Assembly: GCF_003075455.1 (NCBI RefSeq)
Contig: NZ_QDAE01000015.1
Location: forward strand, 1-64,000
Direction: 5' to 3'
Length of the DNA: 64,000 nucleotides
Source of the DNA: Arthrobacter sp. Bz4
GTDB taxonomy: Bacteria > Actinomycetota > Actinomycetes > Actinomycetales > Micrococcaceae
Position 1 is the first letter of the stretch, and every line of letters starts with the position of its first letter. Shown here one piece after another: positions 1-9,303 of the stretch. The translations under genes and the position numbers were made by a program. The notes below the pieces were generated by a model. It was not told the origin of the DNA. It saw nothing but the letters and a program-made list of their open reading frames with translations, and made no database searches.

Positions 1-84
1 GATGTAATTGTGGTTGAGCATGCGGGCCTCTTCTTGGGCCAGCACTACAACACGACGGGCGCGGTCGGTAAATCTCTCAAACAT
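1..84 (-). CDS. clpC: ClpC ATPase, N-terminal fragment cut by the window edge
   Basis: Only the first 28 codons are present. They read MFERFTDRARRVVVLAQEE and continue to the window edge, which is the characteristic start of ClpC/MecB, the Hsp100 unfoldase that feeds the ClpP protease. The ATG is at 84-82, and an AGGAG ribosome site lies just upstream on the minus strand. The N-terminal Clp repeat domain begins here; the AAA domains are outside the window. It lies downstream of lsr2 on the same strand, with a GC-rich hairpin between them. Identification rests on this short but very conserved segment. Confidence 0.85.
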   Translation of the reverse strand, partial: MFERFTDRARRVVVLAQEEARMLNHNYI

Positions 85-180
85 GGGGCACACTCCTAGC
101 TAACGCGTAATTCGATGCTACGTGTCCTGCACAGGCTTTTGGAGCGTGTTCGCCACAGGCGAGATATCACACCCACCTGC

Positions 181-204
181 GACTGCGCCCCAGGGGGCGC
201 AGTC
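181..204 (-). terminator. GC-rich hairpin downstream of lsr2
   Basis: A perfect 11-bp inverted repeat (GACTGCGCCCC and GGGGCGCAGTC) with a 2-nt centre lies 10 bases past the lsr2 stop. There is no T-run after it, as is common for actinobacterial terminators. It separates lsr2 from clpC. Confidence 0.6.
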
Positions 205-214
205 CGGTTCCTCT

Positions 215-535
215 TTAGCGCTGTGCTGCCCGGTAGGCCTCGACGATTTCGCTGTTGACGCGTCCACGCGCCGAGACATTGTGGCCATTGGCTCGCGCCC
301 ATTCACGCACCTGGGCTGCTTCCTGGTTACGGCCCGGCGTCGCCACCCGCGCTTTTACCTGCGTGCTACGGCGGGCCCCGGATACGTAATTGCTCATAGC
401 GGCCCTGAGTTCTTTCGCATGGGATTTTGAAAGATCTATTTCATACTGCACACCATCAAGGCCAAAACGTACGGTTTCATCAGCTTCGCCACCGTCGAGG
501 TCATCGATCAGGAGGATCTTTACTTTTTGTGCCAC
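215..535 (-). CDS. lsr2: Lsr2 nucleoid-associated protein
   Basis: This 106-residue protein matches Lsr2, the actinobacterial H-NS-like protein that bridges AT-rich DNA and silences acquired genes. The N-terminal dimerisation region (about residues 1-60) includes the acidic DDLDGGEADETVRFGLDG stretch. The C-terminal DNA-binding domain ends in a SARGRVNSEIVEAY segment, whose RGR AT-hook inserts into the minor groove. Length and domain order are normal. The ATG is at 535 and the TAA at 217-215. It is probably transcribed alone, as more than 100 nt separate it from the genes on either side and a hairpin follows. Confidence 0.95.
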   Translation of the reverse strand: MAQKVKILLIDDLDGGEADETVRFGLDGVQYEIDLSKSHAKELRAAMSNYVSGARRSTQVKARVATPGRNQEAAQVREWARANGHNVSARGRVNSEIVEAYRAAQR

Positions 536-662
536 GGTTAGCTCCTGCGTTTTGTGCTGAATTTATATGTAACTCTAATTATGGGCTAGGCAGACAGTAA
601 TCGTCAAAGTGCGAAAAAATCCTACTTTTGGGAACTTTTTCGAAAAGGCGAACAGAACTACT

Positions 663-869
663 TCATCGGGACTCTGCTGGGTCCTCGTGATCGGGCGTTG
701 CAACTGGCGCTTCCTGCTGTGCCTGGGCCTGACGCTCCTCGGCCTGGCTCATTGCTTCGCGCTCAGCCCTATCCGCGTTGAAAATGGACCGCATGACAAA
801 GTAAAAGATCGCCCCGACCCCTATCGATGGCAGCAATACCGCAACATACTCAAGCACGACTATCTCCAA
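663..869 (-). CDS. Small single-pass membrane protein of unknown function
   Basis: A 68-residue protein has one hydrophobic helix near the N terminus (about residues 5-27, VLEYVAVLLPSIGVGAIFYF) followed by a charged tail rich in Glu, Gln and Ala. I do not recognise a family with certainty; short proteins of this plan follow lysS in Arthrobacter-like genomes. It overlaps the 3' end of lysS by 20 nt on the same strand, so translational coupling is likely. The hydrophobic segment and the overlap support a real gene. Confidence 0.65.
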   Translation of the reverse strand: MEIVVLEYVAVLLPSIGVGAIFYFVMRSIFNADRAEREAMSQAEERQAQAQQEAPVATPDHEDPAESR

Positions 870-2394
870 CTGGTTTCAGAATGGGAAACAGGATGGTTTC
901 CCTAATACCTGCATTGGTGAACAGCATCACCAGTCGATCAATCCCAAGGCCGATGCCCCCCATGGGGGGTGCGCCATATTCGAGCGCGCGGAGGAAATCC
1001 TCATCGAACTGCATAGCCTCGTGGTCGCCGGCAGCTGCCTGCAGGGACTGCTCAACCAGGCGTGCCCTCTGCACCACCGGGTCGATGAGTTCAGAAAACG
1101 CCGTCCCTCGCTCCATTCCGCCGATGATCAGGTCCCACGCCTCAATCAGAGCGGGATCCTCCCGGTGCGGCCGGGCCAGCGGCTGGGCCGACGGAGGGTA
1201 GTCGTAGACAAAAGTCGGCTGGATCAGGGTCGGCTCAACCAGCTCGCCGAACAATTCGAGGACAAGCTTTTCGCTGCCCCATTCCGGCGCAATCTTCACC
1301 TGGTGGATTTCGGCGATATTCCGGAGCTCCTCAGCGGATGTCTCCGGAGTTACCTCGCTACCCACTACCTCCGAAAGCCCCGGGTACACGCCGAGCCACC
1401 GCCATTCCCCATCAAGGTCAATCACGCCGGCCTCTGTTTCGATGGTCCGTGTGCCCAGGATGTCCGCACAATTAAGAATGATTTCCTTCATTCGTTCGGC
1501 CATTCCGAACTGGTCGGTGTACGCCTCGTAACACTCCAGCATGGTGAATTCGGGGCTGTGAGTTGAGTCGACCCCCTCATTGCGGAAAATCCGGCCAATC
1601 TCATAGACCCGGTCTATTCCGCCGACGACCGCCCGCTTCAAATAAAGCTCCAGTGCGATTCGAAGAGTCATTTTCTGATCGAAAGCGTTGAGATGGGTTT
1701 CAAACGGTCGTGCAGCAGCACCGCCATGCACCAACTGCAGCATTGGCGTTTCTACTTCTACATATTCCAGCGAGTGCAGAGTTTCCCTAATGGATCGCAC
1801 GATAGCGGCCCTGGTTCGAACCATCTCCCGCGCTTCTTCGCGCACCATCAGATCGACGTAGCGTTGCCTGACCCGGGTTTCCTCGCTGACTCCCGTATGC
1901 AGGGTTGGCAGCGGGCGCAGTGCCTTTGAGGCCATGCTCCACCCGTCCGCCATGACCGAGAGCTCCCCGCGCCTGGAACTGATTACTTCACCGTGCACTT
2001 CAACGTGGTCCCCGAGGTCCACCAGCGCTTTCCAGTCCGCAAGCGACTGGTCACCAATTTCGGCCAGGCTGAGCATGGCCTGGAGCCTGGCCCCACCACC
2101 CTCCTGCAGCGTCGCGAAACACAGTTTCCCGGTGTTGCGAATGAACACCACTCGACCCACCACCGACACCATCTCACCGGTGGTGGCTTCAGCGGGCAAT
2201 TGCCCAAACTCTTTCCGCAGCTCGGCCAACGAGTGTGTGCGCGCCGGCTTAACCGGGTAGGCCTCATCCCCCCGTTCGAGCAGCCGCTCGCGTTTCTCCA
2301 TGCGGATACGCATCTGCTCGTTGGTTTCGTCGGCGTTGCCCACGACATCGGCGAGGACTGATTCTTTGGCGGTGCTGGAATTATCTGGGGTCAC
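850..2394 (-). CDS. lysS: Lysine--tRNA ligase (class II)
   Basis: This 514-residue protein charges tRNA-Lys with lysine. An N-terminal OB-fold anticodon-binding domain (VVGRVVFIRNTGKLCFATLQ) is followed by the class II catalytic core. Motif 2 is IFRNEGVDSTHSPEFTMLE, and motif 3 is GGIGLGIDRLVMLFT near residue 490. Length is typical of bacterial LysS. The start is a GTG at 2394. It follows panC after a 65-nt gap and its 3' end overlaps a small membrane-protein gene. All signature motifs are intact, so it should be the functional housekeeping enzyme. Confidence 0.96.
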   Translation of the reverse strand: MTPDNSSTAKESVLADVVGNADETNEQMRIRMEKRERLLERGDEAYPVKPARTHSLAELRKEFGQLPAEATTGEMVSVVGRVVFIRNTGKLCFATLQEGGGARLQAMLSLAEIGDQSLADWKALVDLGDHVEVHGEVISSRRGELSVMADGWSMASKALRPLPTLHTGVSEETRVRQRYVDLMVREEAREMVRTRAAIVRSIRETLHSLEYVEVETPMLQLVHGGAAARPFETHLNAFDQKMTLRIALELYLKRAVVGGIDRVYEIGRIFRNEGVDSTHSPEFTMLECYEAYTDQFGMAERMKEIILNCADILGTRTIETEAGVIDLDGEWRWLGVYPGLSEVVGSEVTPETSAEELRNIAEIHQVKIAPEWGSEKLVLELFGELVEPTLIQPTFVYDYPPSAQPLARPHREDPALIEAWDLIIGGMERGTAFSELIDPVVQRARLVEQSLQAAAGDHEAMQFDEDFLRALEYGAPPMGGIGLGIDRLVMLFTNAGIRETILFPILKPVGDSRA

Positions 2395-2459
2395 GAGATA
2401 TAAGTTTACCGGCTGCTTTTCGCCACCCGGATTTGCAGCCGATCAAGATCGCGGTTCGC

Positions 2460-3377
2460 TCAGGACCCCAGTGGAGCGTTATCAATTAGTCTGACCGTTC
2501 CAACCTTCGCCGCGATCAGCGCCAATGCCTCTCCGGTGAAGGGTGTCTGGCGGCAGTTGAAGGCCAACGGTTCGAGCGTCGAGGGGTGGACAACCTCAAA
2601 ATAGTCCAGTTCCACCAGCGGCTGGCTAGTGACCAATGCCACTGCGGAGTCCAGGTCCAGCGGCTCATTCCGTTCCGCCCGACCCTCCAGGAGACGTAGC
2701 GCACGTGACAGCACCAACGCTGCTTCTTCTTCGGCCGCCGTCAGGAAACGGTTGCGGCTGGAGAGCGCCAGCCCATCAGCGGTCCTGACCGTTGGTACCG
2801 TGACAATTTCGGCGGGGAAGTCCAGGTCCCGAACCATCCGGCGGATCAGGGCAAGCTGCTGCGCATCCTTCTGGCCAAAATAGCACTTGAACCCGGCGTC
2901 AACTGTTGGCGCCGTAAGGTGCAGCAGTTTCGCTACCACCGTGAGCATTCCGTCGAAATGCCCTGGCCGGGCGGCCCCTTCAAACTTTTCACCGAGGGCA
3001 CCGGAGTTGAGGGAAACAAGCGGTGGGCCGTCCGGATACATCACCGTCTCCGAGGGGGCAAAGACCACCTCTGCCCCGCAGTTGGCCAACAGTTCCAAAT
3101 CCTGATCCAGTTGCCGCGGGTAGCGTTGCAGATCGGTTCGTTCACCGAATTGCAGCGGATTGACGAAGATTGAGGCGACCACTACGTCGTTGTTTTTGCG
3201 TGCCGCCCTCACCAGTGCCGCGTGCCCGTCGTGGAGGGCACCCATGGTGGGGACAAAGCCGAGGGTGGGACGCCGCTCACCGCGGGGTGTTCCCGGGCGT
3301 CGGTCGAGGAGGTCGGCGGTGGTCTCAGCTAGTTCGGCCGGGGTCCTGACCACCGTCGGGCGGTTCGAACCATTCAC
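2460..3377 (-). CDS. panC: Pantothenate synthetase
   Basis: This 305-residue enzyme condenses pantoate and beta-alanine with ATP to give pantothenate, the precursor of coenzyme A. Visible signatures are [12 protein letters not shown] (the HIGH-like nucleotide site, about residue 42), [22 protein letters not shown] and [13 protein letters not shown]. The start is a GTG at 3377 that overlaps the TGA of the DUF2520 gene as GTGA, so the two are translationally coupled. That pairing with a Rossmann/DUF2520 dehydrogenase-like gene is usual in actinobacteria. No panB or panD lies nearby. Confidence 0.95.
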   Translation of the reverse strand: MNGSNRPTVVRTPAELAETTADLLDRRPGTPRGERRPTLGFVPTMGALHDGHAALVRAARKNNDVVVASIFVNPLQFGERTDLQRYPRQLDQDLELLANCGAEVVFAPSETVMYPDGPPLVSLNSGALGEKFEGAARPGHFDGMLTVVAKLLHLTAPTVDAGFKCYFGQKDAQQLALIRRMVRDLDFPAEIVTVPTVRTADGLALSSRNRFLTAAEEEAALVLSRALRLLEGRAERNEPLDLDSAVALVTSQPLVELDYFEVVHPSTLEPLAFNCRQTPFTGEALALIAAKVGTVRLIDNAPLGS

Positions 3378-4285
3378 GAGGTGCCCAACGTATCGAGTGC
3401 GAGGGCATGGGCGATTGCCGCACCCTGTGCGTGGCTGAGAAGTCCCCGTTCGACGGCCCGTCGGGCGGTGGCAACCGCCAGTGAACGGTAGGCGGCGCGG
3501 ATGTCCTCGGAGGGTTGGGCTTTCAAAGCCGCCATGTGCGCCTCGACGGTCCCTATGTCGCCGCGTGCCACTGGCCCGGTAAGCGCTCCCTCGCCTGCTG
3601 ATAGAGCGTTTTCAAGTGAAGCCCGCATCAGTGGTCCGAGCATTCGGTGGGGTTGCTCAACGCCAATGTCAGAGAGCAGTTGGGTCGACTGAGCGGTGAT
3701 CGTCACAAGATGGTTCGACGCGTGAGCCAGTGCCGCGTGGTACAGCGGCCGGTGAGCTTCTTCAATCGCCACCGGTTCCGCACCCATTTCGACTACCAGT
3801 GCCTGGGCGACCGGAAGCACGGCTGTTGGCGCGGTAATCCCGAAGCTGCAGTCGGGCAGGCGAGCGAGGTCAAGGCTCATGCCGGTAAAGGTCATCGCAG
3901 GGTGCAACGCCAGCGGAATGGCTCCTAGCTTGCGGGCTGGGTCCAGCACCGAGATACCGAACCGCCCGGAGGTGTGGGCAACGAGTTGCCCGGGCTGCCA
4001 TGCCCCGAGCACGGCCAGACCCTCGACGAGTTCCGGAAGCGCATCATCGGGAACCGCGATCAGGACCAGCTCGGACCGCTCGATGATCTCCGGAATCTCC
4101 AGCACCGGCACGCCGGGCAGGAGCATTTCCGCACGTTCCCGACTCGCCTCAGAAACAGCCGACACCCCGATAATTGCGTGGTCGGCGGCGCGCAGGGCTG
4201 CACCGAGCACCGCTCCTACCTTGCCGGCGCCAATGACTCCGACCCCGAGTCGGCCCGGGCGCCGTGCCCCGCTACCGCTCGCCAT
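3374..4285 (-). CDS. Rossmann-fold DUF2520 protein next to panC
   Basis: About 303 residues. The N-terminal Rossmann domain carries a [18 protein letters not shown] dinucleotide-binding glycine motif, and the C-terminal half matches DUF2520, a helical domain like that of 6-phosphogluconate or ketopantoate reductase relatives. I prefer the ATG at 4285, which has a GGAAGGA ribosome site about 10 nt upstream; an ATG at 4306 would add seven residues. The start overlaps the preceding PH-domain gene and the stop overlaps panC. The panC neighbour suggests a redox step in pantothenate or CoA supply, possibly ketopantoate reduction, but that is inference. Confidence 0.85.
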   Translation of the reverse strand: MASGSGARRPGRLGVGVIGAGKVGAVLGAALRAADHAIIGVSAVSEASRERAEMLLPGVPVLEIPEIIERSELVLIAVPDDALPELVEGLAVLGAWQPGQLVAHTSGRFGISVLDPARKLGAIPLALHPAMTFTGMSLDLARLPDCSFGITAPTAVLPVAQALVVEMGAEPVAIEEAHRPLYHAALAHASNHLVTITAQSTQLLSDIGVEQPHRMLGPLMRASLENALSAGEGALTGPVARGDIGTVEAHMAALKAQPSEDIRAAYRSLAVATARRAVERGLLSHAQGAAIAHALALDTLGTS

Positions 4286-5867
4286 CTCGAGGGGTTCCTT
4301 CCTCATCCACCGACATTTCCTCTAGCTCCTCAGGTTCGTCGTCCGGTCGTGTCGCTCCGTCATAGGTTGGCGGCGGTGGCATCAGCGTGGCGTCTGCAAC
4401 CTCCACCGGCCTCATCCACTGCTCCGGCAGACTGCGGCGACGCGCCTCAGCGGCGCGGATGCCCTGTTCGTGAAAGAGCCGCCAGGCGGTGTCCTCATCG
4501 ACCTGCTGGATCCGTGGGCTGACCGGCCCCGGAGTGGTATGAAGCAACAGGTCGACGACCCGGAATCGCCTGTACACCGGCCCCTGGTGAAGTGCCAGCG
4601 ATTGGGTCCGTTCGTGCGGGACCACGGCAAGGTTCCGCCAGAAGAATCCCGACCGGATCAGGAGAGCCGTCCTGGTGACCGCGAAGCCGTTGCGGCGCCA
4701 TTCCAGCGGCCCAATCCACCGTGCACGCCGCGGGGTCGAGAGGAACCCGGCCCGGCTGTCTCTCCCCTCCATTCCGGCGGCAAAAACGTCGAGGGGTTCG
4801 TCAGTGCCGGGGTCTGGGAGGACCAGGGCCAGGATCTGTAGGACGTCCTGCCGGGTGCCTACGGGCAGGAGCGTTGCCCGCGCCTGGGCGTCTCCCGATG
4901 CTGAAATGCCGTATCCGGCTACGTTGACTGTCATCCGGTACCAGCCCTTGGCCCGCCAGAGCGGGGGCTGGGTAATTCCGACCGCCTGGATTCGCCCGGG
5001 TGGGACAGTCTGTGTCCGGGTATCCAGCAGCCCGTAGCGGACCCGGATGCCGTCCGGGGAAATAGCGGCCCGGAAGTTGAACCCGTTCTTGATGCTGCTC
5101 CAGTAGCCTCCGGCAACACCCAGGCCCAACGGTATTATCACCGCGAGCGGCGCCGCCTGCTCAAGGATCACCGCCAGGACAACCACCACTGCCACACCGA
5201 TGATGAGGAAGATGGTGGTTCCTGAAAGCAGCGCGGCTGCGATCACCCGCCCGGGTTTCAGAGCCAACACCTCGCGCTCGGGTGCCTCCTGAATATCGTC
5301 GGGGTTATCGGGGTCAATGCTGACCCCCGCTGCCCGGGCCAGGATGGTGGCGCGCAAGCGTTGCGCATCGCTGAGTTTGAGGAATGCGAGCTTGACAGCG
5401 GACTCGCCTGCGTCAGCCACTTCGAATTTCAGTTCCGCCAGGCCAAAGACCCGCGCCAGGAAGGGTTGCACCACGTCGATGGCCTGTACCCGGTCAAGCC
5501 GTGCCTGCCGGTTCTGCCGAAACACTATCCCCGAGTTGACCTTCACATGCTCGGCCGTCACCTGATAGCGCGTGAAGTACCACGACAGGAGGAAGCCAAT
5601 CGCGACGAGCACCACGATCCCGGCAATGGCGGCGATGGTCCACGGCAGCCGCGCCCCGCCGTCGGACAGGTTGGGAATACCATCACCGCTGAGGAGGCTC
5701 TCAAACAGGTCTTGGCCCGCAAAAAAGGCGACTGCGATCAACGCAATCCAGCCCCGCACCAGTGGGGAAATTACGTGCACCCGGCGCCATTGATTGTCGG
5801 AGGTCGCCAGCAGTGACTCATCCGGAACGACCGGGTCCTCATGGGGTGTCTGGTCGTGGGTTGTCAC
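4272..5867 (-). CDS. PH-domain membrane protein, YdbT-like
   Basis: This 531-residue protein has an N-terminal pair of membrane helices (about residues 35-55 and 75-100), then a bacterial PH domain (YFTRYQVTAEHVKVNSGIVF). A further helix pair (about residues 208-255) precedes two more PH-like repeats (ISPDGIRVRYGLLDTRTQTV; TRTALLIRSGFFWRNLAVVP). This matches the YdbT family of bPH2 proteins, whose biochemical role is unsettled. The start is a GTG at 5867 overlapping the stop of the smaller PH gene as GTGA. In Bacillus, YdbS and YdbT act together in antimicrobial resistance; here the YdbS-like partner is frameshifted. Confidence 0.82.
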   Translation of the reverse strand: MTTHDQTPHEDPVVPDESLLATSDNQWRRVHVISPLVRGWIALIAVAFFAGQDLFESLLSGDGIPNLSDGGARLPWTIAAIAGIVVLVAIGFLLSWYFTRYQVTAEHVKVNSGIVFRQNRQARLDRVQAIDVVQPFLARVFGLAELKFEVADAGESAVKLAFLKLSDAQRLRATILARAAGVSIDPDNPDDIQEAPEREVLALKPGRVIAAALLSGTTIFLIIGVAVVVVLAVILEQAAPLAVIIPLGLGVAGGYWSSIKNGFNFRAAISPDGIRVRYGLLDTRTQTVPPGRIQAVGITQPPLWRAKGWYRMTVNVAGYGISASGDAQARATLLPVGTRQDVLQILALVLPDPGTDEPLDVFAAGMEGRDSRAGFLSTPRRARWIGPLEWRRNGFAVTRTALLIRSGFFWRNLAVVPHERTQSLALHQGPVYRRFRVVDLLLHTTPGPVSPRIQQVDEDTAWRLFHEQGIRAAEARRRSLPEQWMRPVEVADATLMPPPPTYDGATRPDDEPEELEEMSVDEEGTPRDGER

Positions 5868-6378
5868 AGTCCGGCCAGCTTCGCCTCACCACGGGCAGAG
5901 AGTTGCTCGCGCAGCCGTGCGCCTTCGTCTGCTGGCAGCCCCGGGATGGAAGCGTTGGTGCCGGGGGAAGCGGTGTGCATCTTCAGGGTGCATAATCCGA
6001 AGGCCCGTTCGATTGGGCCGACAGCGACGTCCACGTACTGCATCCGCCCGTAGGGCACCACCATGGTCCGTTGGTAGAAGACCCCGGTACGGATCAACAG
6101 GTCTTCGTGCCGCTCCGCGTAGCCGATAGCCCTGACCTGCCGTGCAGCAGAATTCCTCGCCAAACGGAAAGAACCAGCGCCCCGATCGGCAGGGCCCAGG
6201 CTACCCACATGGGTGGGAAGCCCCACCAGATGTCGGTGAGACGCAGGATCAGGGGAATGCTGAAGATGGCGACGTTGATGATCGTGCCGATCACCCAGCC
6301 GAGCAGGCGCACCCTCAGATACTTCGGTGATACCCGTGTCCACTCCAGACCGGCCGGATCAATAGGTTCCTTACGCAT
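5864..6378 (-). pseudogene. Frameshifted YdbS-like PH-domain protein
   Basis: The first part reads from an ATG at 6378 through two membrane helices (LLGWVIGTIINVAIFSIPLI; MWVAWALPIGALVLSVWR). It then loses the frame near 6140-6150. The neighbouring frame resumes with RQVRAIGYAERHEDLLIRTG and GRMQYVDVAVGPIERAFGL, the conserved bPH2 half. Inserting one base in the CACGGCAGG stretch would give a continuous protein of about 171 residues. As read, the first fragment ends after misread residues GLSATRSGTKTC. The larger PH gene, coupled by GTGA, is intact. It may be a true lesion or a base-calling error. Confidence 0.8.
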
Positions 6379-6868
6379 ACTCCCCCTCGTCATTGCGACC
6401 ACTTTCCCCGTCAACGCCGGTGGCGCCGTCGTCGGGCGGCAGCCGGCAGAATCCCTGCACCATCAGCCCCACAACGATCATCACCATGCCGCTGGCCACC
6501 AATGCGACCGTGCCCCAGACTGAGGCTGTCACACCGCGCACGGCGACGAGCGAAAGCTGATCCACCAGAATGCCCAGGTGCCAGCCGGCGTTCAATGCGC
6601 CAGCGTACGCTGTCGCCTGGGCCAACACCACGGTGCGGGCGGCCAGGATGGGGTTGAGCGGCCGGTCGCGGCGCCCGTTCCGCCAGCGCTGGACCCGGAT
6701 CCCGAAGGTGAGCGTTACGGTCAGGATGGCCGCCACCGTCAGCAGCGAACTCAGGTGCAGTGTCGGAACCGGAAAACCGTTCCGGCCCGCCCACCAGTTC
6801 ATCATCCAGCCACCAATACCGGCAACCACTCCGAATGCTGCCAGCCAGCCGACCTTTAGGGTACCCAC
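6371..6868 (-). CDS. DUF3180 membrane protein
   Basis: A 165-residue protein with four predicted membrane helices, around residues 5-27, 40-57, 80-100 and 115-140. It matches DUF3180, an actinobacterial family regularly found directly after folK. The function is unknown. Its stop lies a few bases inside the start of the frameshifted PH gene and its start overlaps the 3' end of folK by 13 nt, so it belongs to the folate operon. The C terminus is short, acidic and probably cytoplasmic. Confidence 0.82.
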   Translation of the reverse strand: MGTLKVGWLAAFGVVAGIGGWMMNWWAGRNGFPVPTLHLSSLLTVAAILTVTLTFGIRVQRWRNGRRDRPLNPILAARTVVLAQATAYAGALNAGWHLGILVDQLSLVAVRGVTASVWGTVALVASGMVMIVVGLMVQGFCRLPPDDGATGVDGESGRNDEGEYA

Positions 6869-7371
6869 TGAGTGTCGGCCCCCTCATACGGTCGGATTCC
6901 TGTGCGGTCCGCGGTGTCATTGACCAGCTCGGTTACCAGGCGCCCGCCCAGCAGCGCAGTAGAGTCCATCCAGGCCCAGGGTTGCAGGACAAATGCCCGC
7001 TCGGCTGCCCTGGGATGCGGGATGGTCAGTCGCTCGTCGTCTGACCTGAAGTCGCCGAAGGTGATGATGTCGATGTCGAGAGTCCTCGGTCCCCACCTGA
7101 CGTCCCTGGTCCGGTGATGCTTTTCCTCTACCGACTGACAGTGGGCCAGGAACTCGTAGGGTCCCAGATCGGTTTCGACTTCGATCACCATGTTCAGGTA
7201 CTCCGGCTGATCCGCCGGACCCCCGACCGGGATCGACCGTACCACCGGTGAAACCTCACGCAACCGCACCCGGGCGCTGTCCACCAGGTCGGCGACGGCG
7301 AGGGACAGGGTGCTGTGACTGTCGCCAAGGTTGCTCCCCAACGCCAGCACCGAGCGCACCCGTTCGGTCAC
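6856..7371 (-). CDS. folK: 2-amino-4-hydroxy-6-hydroxymethyldihydropteridine pyrophosphokinase
   Basis: This 171-residue HPPK transfers pyrophosphate from ATP to the pterin, activating it for dihydropteroate synthase. Motifs are ALGSNLGDS at the N terminus, GPRTLDIDIITFG with the metal-binding DxD, and IPHPRAAERAFVL. Length is normal for a single-domain HPPK. The GTG start at 7371 overlaps the TGA of folB as GTGA. It sits in the folE-folP-folB-folK order, so the steps from GTP to dihydropteroate are nearly all encoded together. Confidence 0.96.
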   Translation of the reverse strand: MTERVRSVLALGSNLGDSHSTLSLAVADLVDSARVRLREVSPVVRSIPVGGPADQPEYLNMVIEVETDLGPYEFLAHCQSVEEKHHRTRDVRWGPRTLDIDIITFGDFRSDDERLTIPHPRAAERAFVLQPWAWMDSTALLGGRLVTELVNDTADRTGIRPYEGADTQWVP

Positions 7372-7757
7372 GAGGCTTCCTGGCCGATCCGGGTGCGCAC
7401 TAGCGAAACAGCGACGTCCCCAAACGGCACCGGAATCGGCGCCCGTGGTTTGTGAACCGTTACCTGAACCGTCTCGGCCGGGAACGACGCGAGAAGCCGC
7501 GACGCTATCCGTTCGGCTAGCGCTTCGATGAGGTTCAGGGGGTCGCCGGTGATGACCGCGGCAACCTGCTCAGCGACGTCACCGTAATGTGCGGTGGTGG
7601 TGAGGTCGTCGGTGGCGCCCGCCTCGCGGAGATCGAGATGCAGGACGACGTCGACGACGAATGGCTGACCGTCCCTGCGCTCGGACTCGAAAACGCCGTG
7701 GAAACCTACTGCGGTTATTCCGGTGATCGTGATGGTGTCCTGCTGGACCGGTGTCAT
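7368..7757 (-). CDS. folB: Dihydroneopterin aldolase
   Basis: About 129 residues. The enzyme cleaves dihydroneopterin to 6-hydroxymethyldihydropterin and glycolaldehyde in folate synthesis. Family signatures are GITAVGFHGVFESERRDGQPF near the start, the NLIEALAERIA helix, and TVHKPRAPIPVPFGDVAV with the catalytic Lys near the end. I chose the ATG at 7757 because family members begin close to this residue; a GTG at 7778 would overlap folP by 13 nt and is the alternative. The 3' end overlaps folK by four bases. Confidence 0.93.
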   Translation of the reverse strand: MTPVQQDTITITGITAVGFHGVFESERRDGQPFVVDVVLHLDLREAGATDDLTTTAHYGDVAEQVAAVITGDPLNLIEALAERIASRLLASFPAETVQVTVHKPRAPIPVPFGDVAVSLVRTRIGQEAS

Positions 7758-7765
7758 GTCGGGAC

Positions 7766-8671
7766 CTAGCCGGTCCACGCGGCGGAAACCTTGACGGCGT
7801 CCAGGTTGGGCCCCACCTCATGCACGCGCACACCCCAGGCGCCTGCGGCCGCGGCCAGCGCCGACACCGCAACGGTTGCCGAGTCGCGCTCCTGCGGTGC
7901 GGCTGCTTTGCCCGCCGAGGTGAGGAGCGTCCCCAGGAACCGCTTACGTGAAGCACCGATCAGGACCCGATGGCCCAGCGCGTTGAACCGGTCAATGGCG
8001 CGCAGGATTGTCCAGTTGTGGGCCTCATCCTTGGCAAACCCGAGGCCTGGGTCAAGGATGATCTGGTGTGGCTCCACACCGGCTGCGACGAAAGCGTCCC
8101 GAACCTGGCTCATTTCGGCGATCACCTCGTCGACGACATTTTCGTACTCGGCGAGTGAGCCCATCGTCGCGGCCGTGCCGCGGCGGTGCAGCAGAACGTA
8201 GGGCACCTTCCGCTCAGCAATCAGGGCGGGCATCTCGGGGTCGTAGTCCAGGCCGGAAACGTCGTTCACCAACGCAGCGCCGGCGTCGAGCGCTTTCCCT
8301 GCCGTCGAGGCGTGCATGGTGTCCACGCTGACGAGGGCACCGGCCTTCACCAGGGCCTTAACCACCGGCAGGATCCGTTTCTGTTCCTCGTCCGGACTGA
8401 CCAGGTCAGCGTTGGGGCGGGTGGATTCGCCCCCCACATCGATGATGTCCGCGCCGGCGTAATGCATCCTGAGGCCTTCCGCGATAGCCTCATCGGCGCT
8501 GGTGAAGCGCCCGCCGTCGCTGAAGGAATCAGGGGTGATGTTCAGTACACCCATCACGAGTGAACGGTCGGTGGGTAGGTCTGCCAGGGTCTTCGCCACT
8601 CTGGAGACCCTCAGGACAGGAATTGGTGATGTGGCGGGTCCGGTTCCCGGCGCCGCAGCGAGTGAATCCAT
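7766..8671 (-). CDS. folP: Dihydropteroate synthase
   Basis: This 301-residue TIM-barrel enzyme joins hydroxymethyldihydropterin pyrophosphate to p-aminobenzoate; it is the sulfonamide target. Motifs seen are GVLNITPDSFSDGGRF, DVGGESTRPNA, NDVSGLDYDPEM, DPGLGFAKDEAHN and GASRKRFLGTL. The ATG at 8671 gives a normal N terminus and starts 14 nt after the folE stop. Reading further upstream would only add non-homologous residues that run across folE. It sits between folE and folB in the folate operon. Confidence 0.96.
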   Translation of the reverse strand: MDSLAAAPGTGPATSPIPVLRVSRVAKTLADLPTDRSLVMGVLNITPDSFSDGGRFTSADEAIAEGLRMHYAGADIIDVGGESTRPNADLVSPDEEQKRILPVVKALVKAGALVSVDTMHASTAGKALDAGAALVNDVSGLDYDPEMPALIAERKVPYVLLHRRGTAATMGSLAEYENVVDEVIAEMSQVRDAFVAAGVEPHQIILDPGLGFAKDEAHNWTILRAIDRFNALGHRVLIGASRKRFLGTLLTSAGKAAAPQERDSATVAVSALAAAAGAWGVRVHEVGPNLDAVKVSAAWTG

Positions 8672-8685
8672 CGATATGTGGTGTC

Positions 8686-9303
8686 CTATCTTCCGAGTAT
8701 CAGGCTCATGGCTTCGGCACGGGTGGCGGGGTCGCGCACCTGGCCGCGGACGGCTGAAGTGACAGTTTTCGCTCCAGGTTTGCGAACTCCACGCATTGAC
8801 ATGCACATGTGTTCGCACTCGATAACCACAATGGCACCCTTTGGCTGCAGGTGCGTCATGAGCGCCTCAACAATCTGGGTGGTCAGCCGCTCCTGCACCT
8901 GGGGGCGGCGCGCGAACACTTCCACCAGCCGGGCCAGCTTACTTAGCCCGGTGACACGCCCCTCCGCCGAGGGGATGTACCCGATGTGGGCTGACCCGTG
9001 GAAAGGAACCAGGTGATGCTCGCAGGTGGAGTAGAACGGGATGTCCTTGACCAGGACCAGCTCTTCATGATCAATTTCGAAGGTGGTGGAGAGGATTTCC
9101 GCTGGGTCCTGATGGAGCCCCGCGAAGAACTCGGCGTAGGCCTTTGCAACCCGTTTGGGGGTTTCCACCAGCCCGTCCCGGTCGGGGTCCTCTCCAATGG
9201 CAGCAAGGATTTCCCGCACTGCACGTTGGATTCTGGGCTGGTCTACTGGGGAACCGGCCGCTTCAAGGGCCGCCGAGAACACCTCGTCGTCGAATTCGGT
9301 CAC
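8686..9303 (-). CDS. folE: GTP cyclohydrolase I
   Basis: About 205 residues. It converts GTP to dihydroneopterin triphosphate, the first step of folate synthesis. Zinc and substrate motifs are present: [18 protein letters not shown] with the zinc ligands Cys and His, [20 protein letters not shown], and [11 protein letters not shown] with the third zinc Cys. I place the start at the GTG at 9303, which overlaps the ftsH stop as GTGA; a start at 9336 would add 11 unconserved residues. It begins the folate run directly behind ftsH. Confidence 0.95.
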   Translation of the reverse strand: MTEFDDEVFSAALEAAGSPVDQPRIQRAVREILAAIGEDPDRDGLVETPKRVAKAYAEFFAGLHQDPAEILSTTFEIDHEELVLVKDIPFYSTCEHHLVPFHGSAHIGYIPSAEGRVTGLSKLARLVEVFARRPQVQERLTTQIVEALMTHLQPKGAIVVIECEHMCMSMRGVRKPGAKTVTSAVRGQVRDPATRAEAMSLILGR

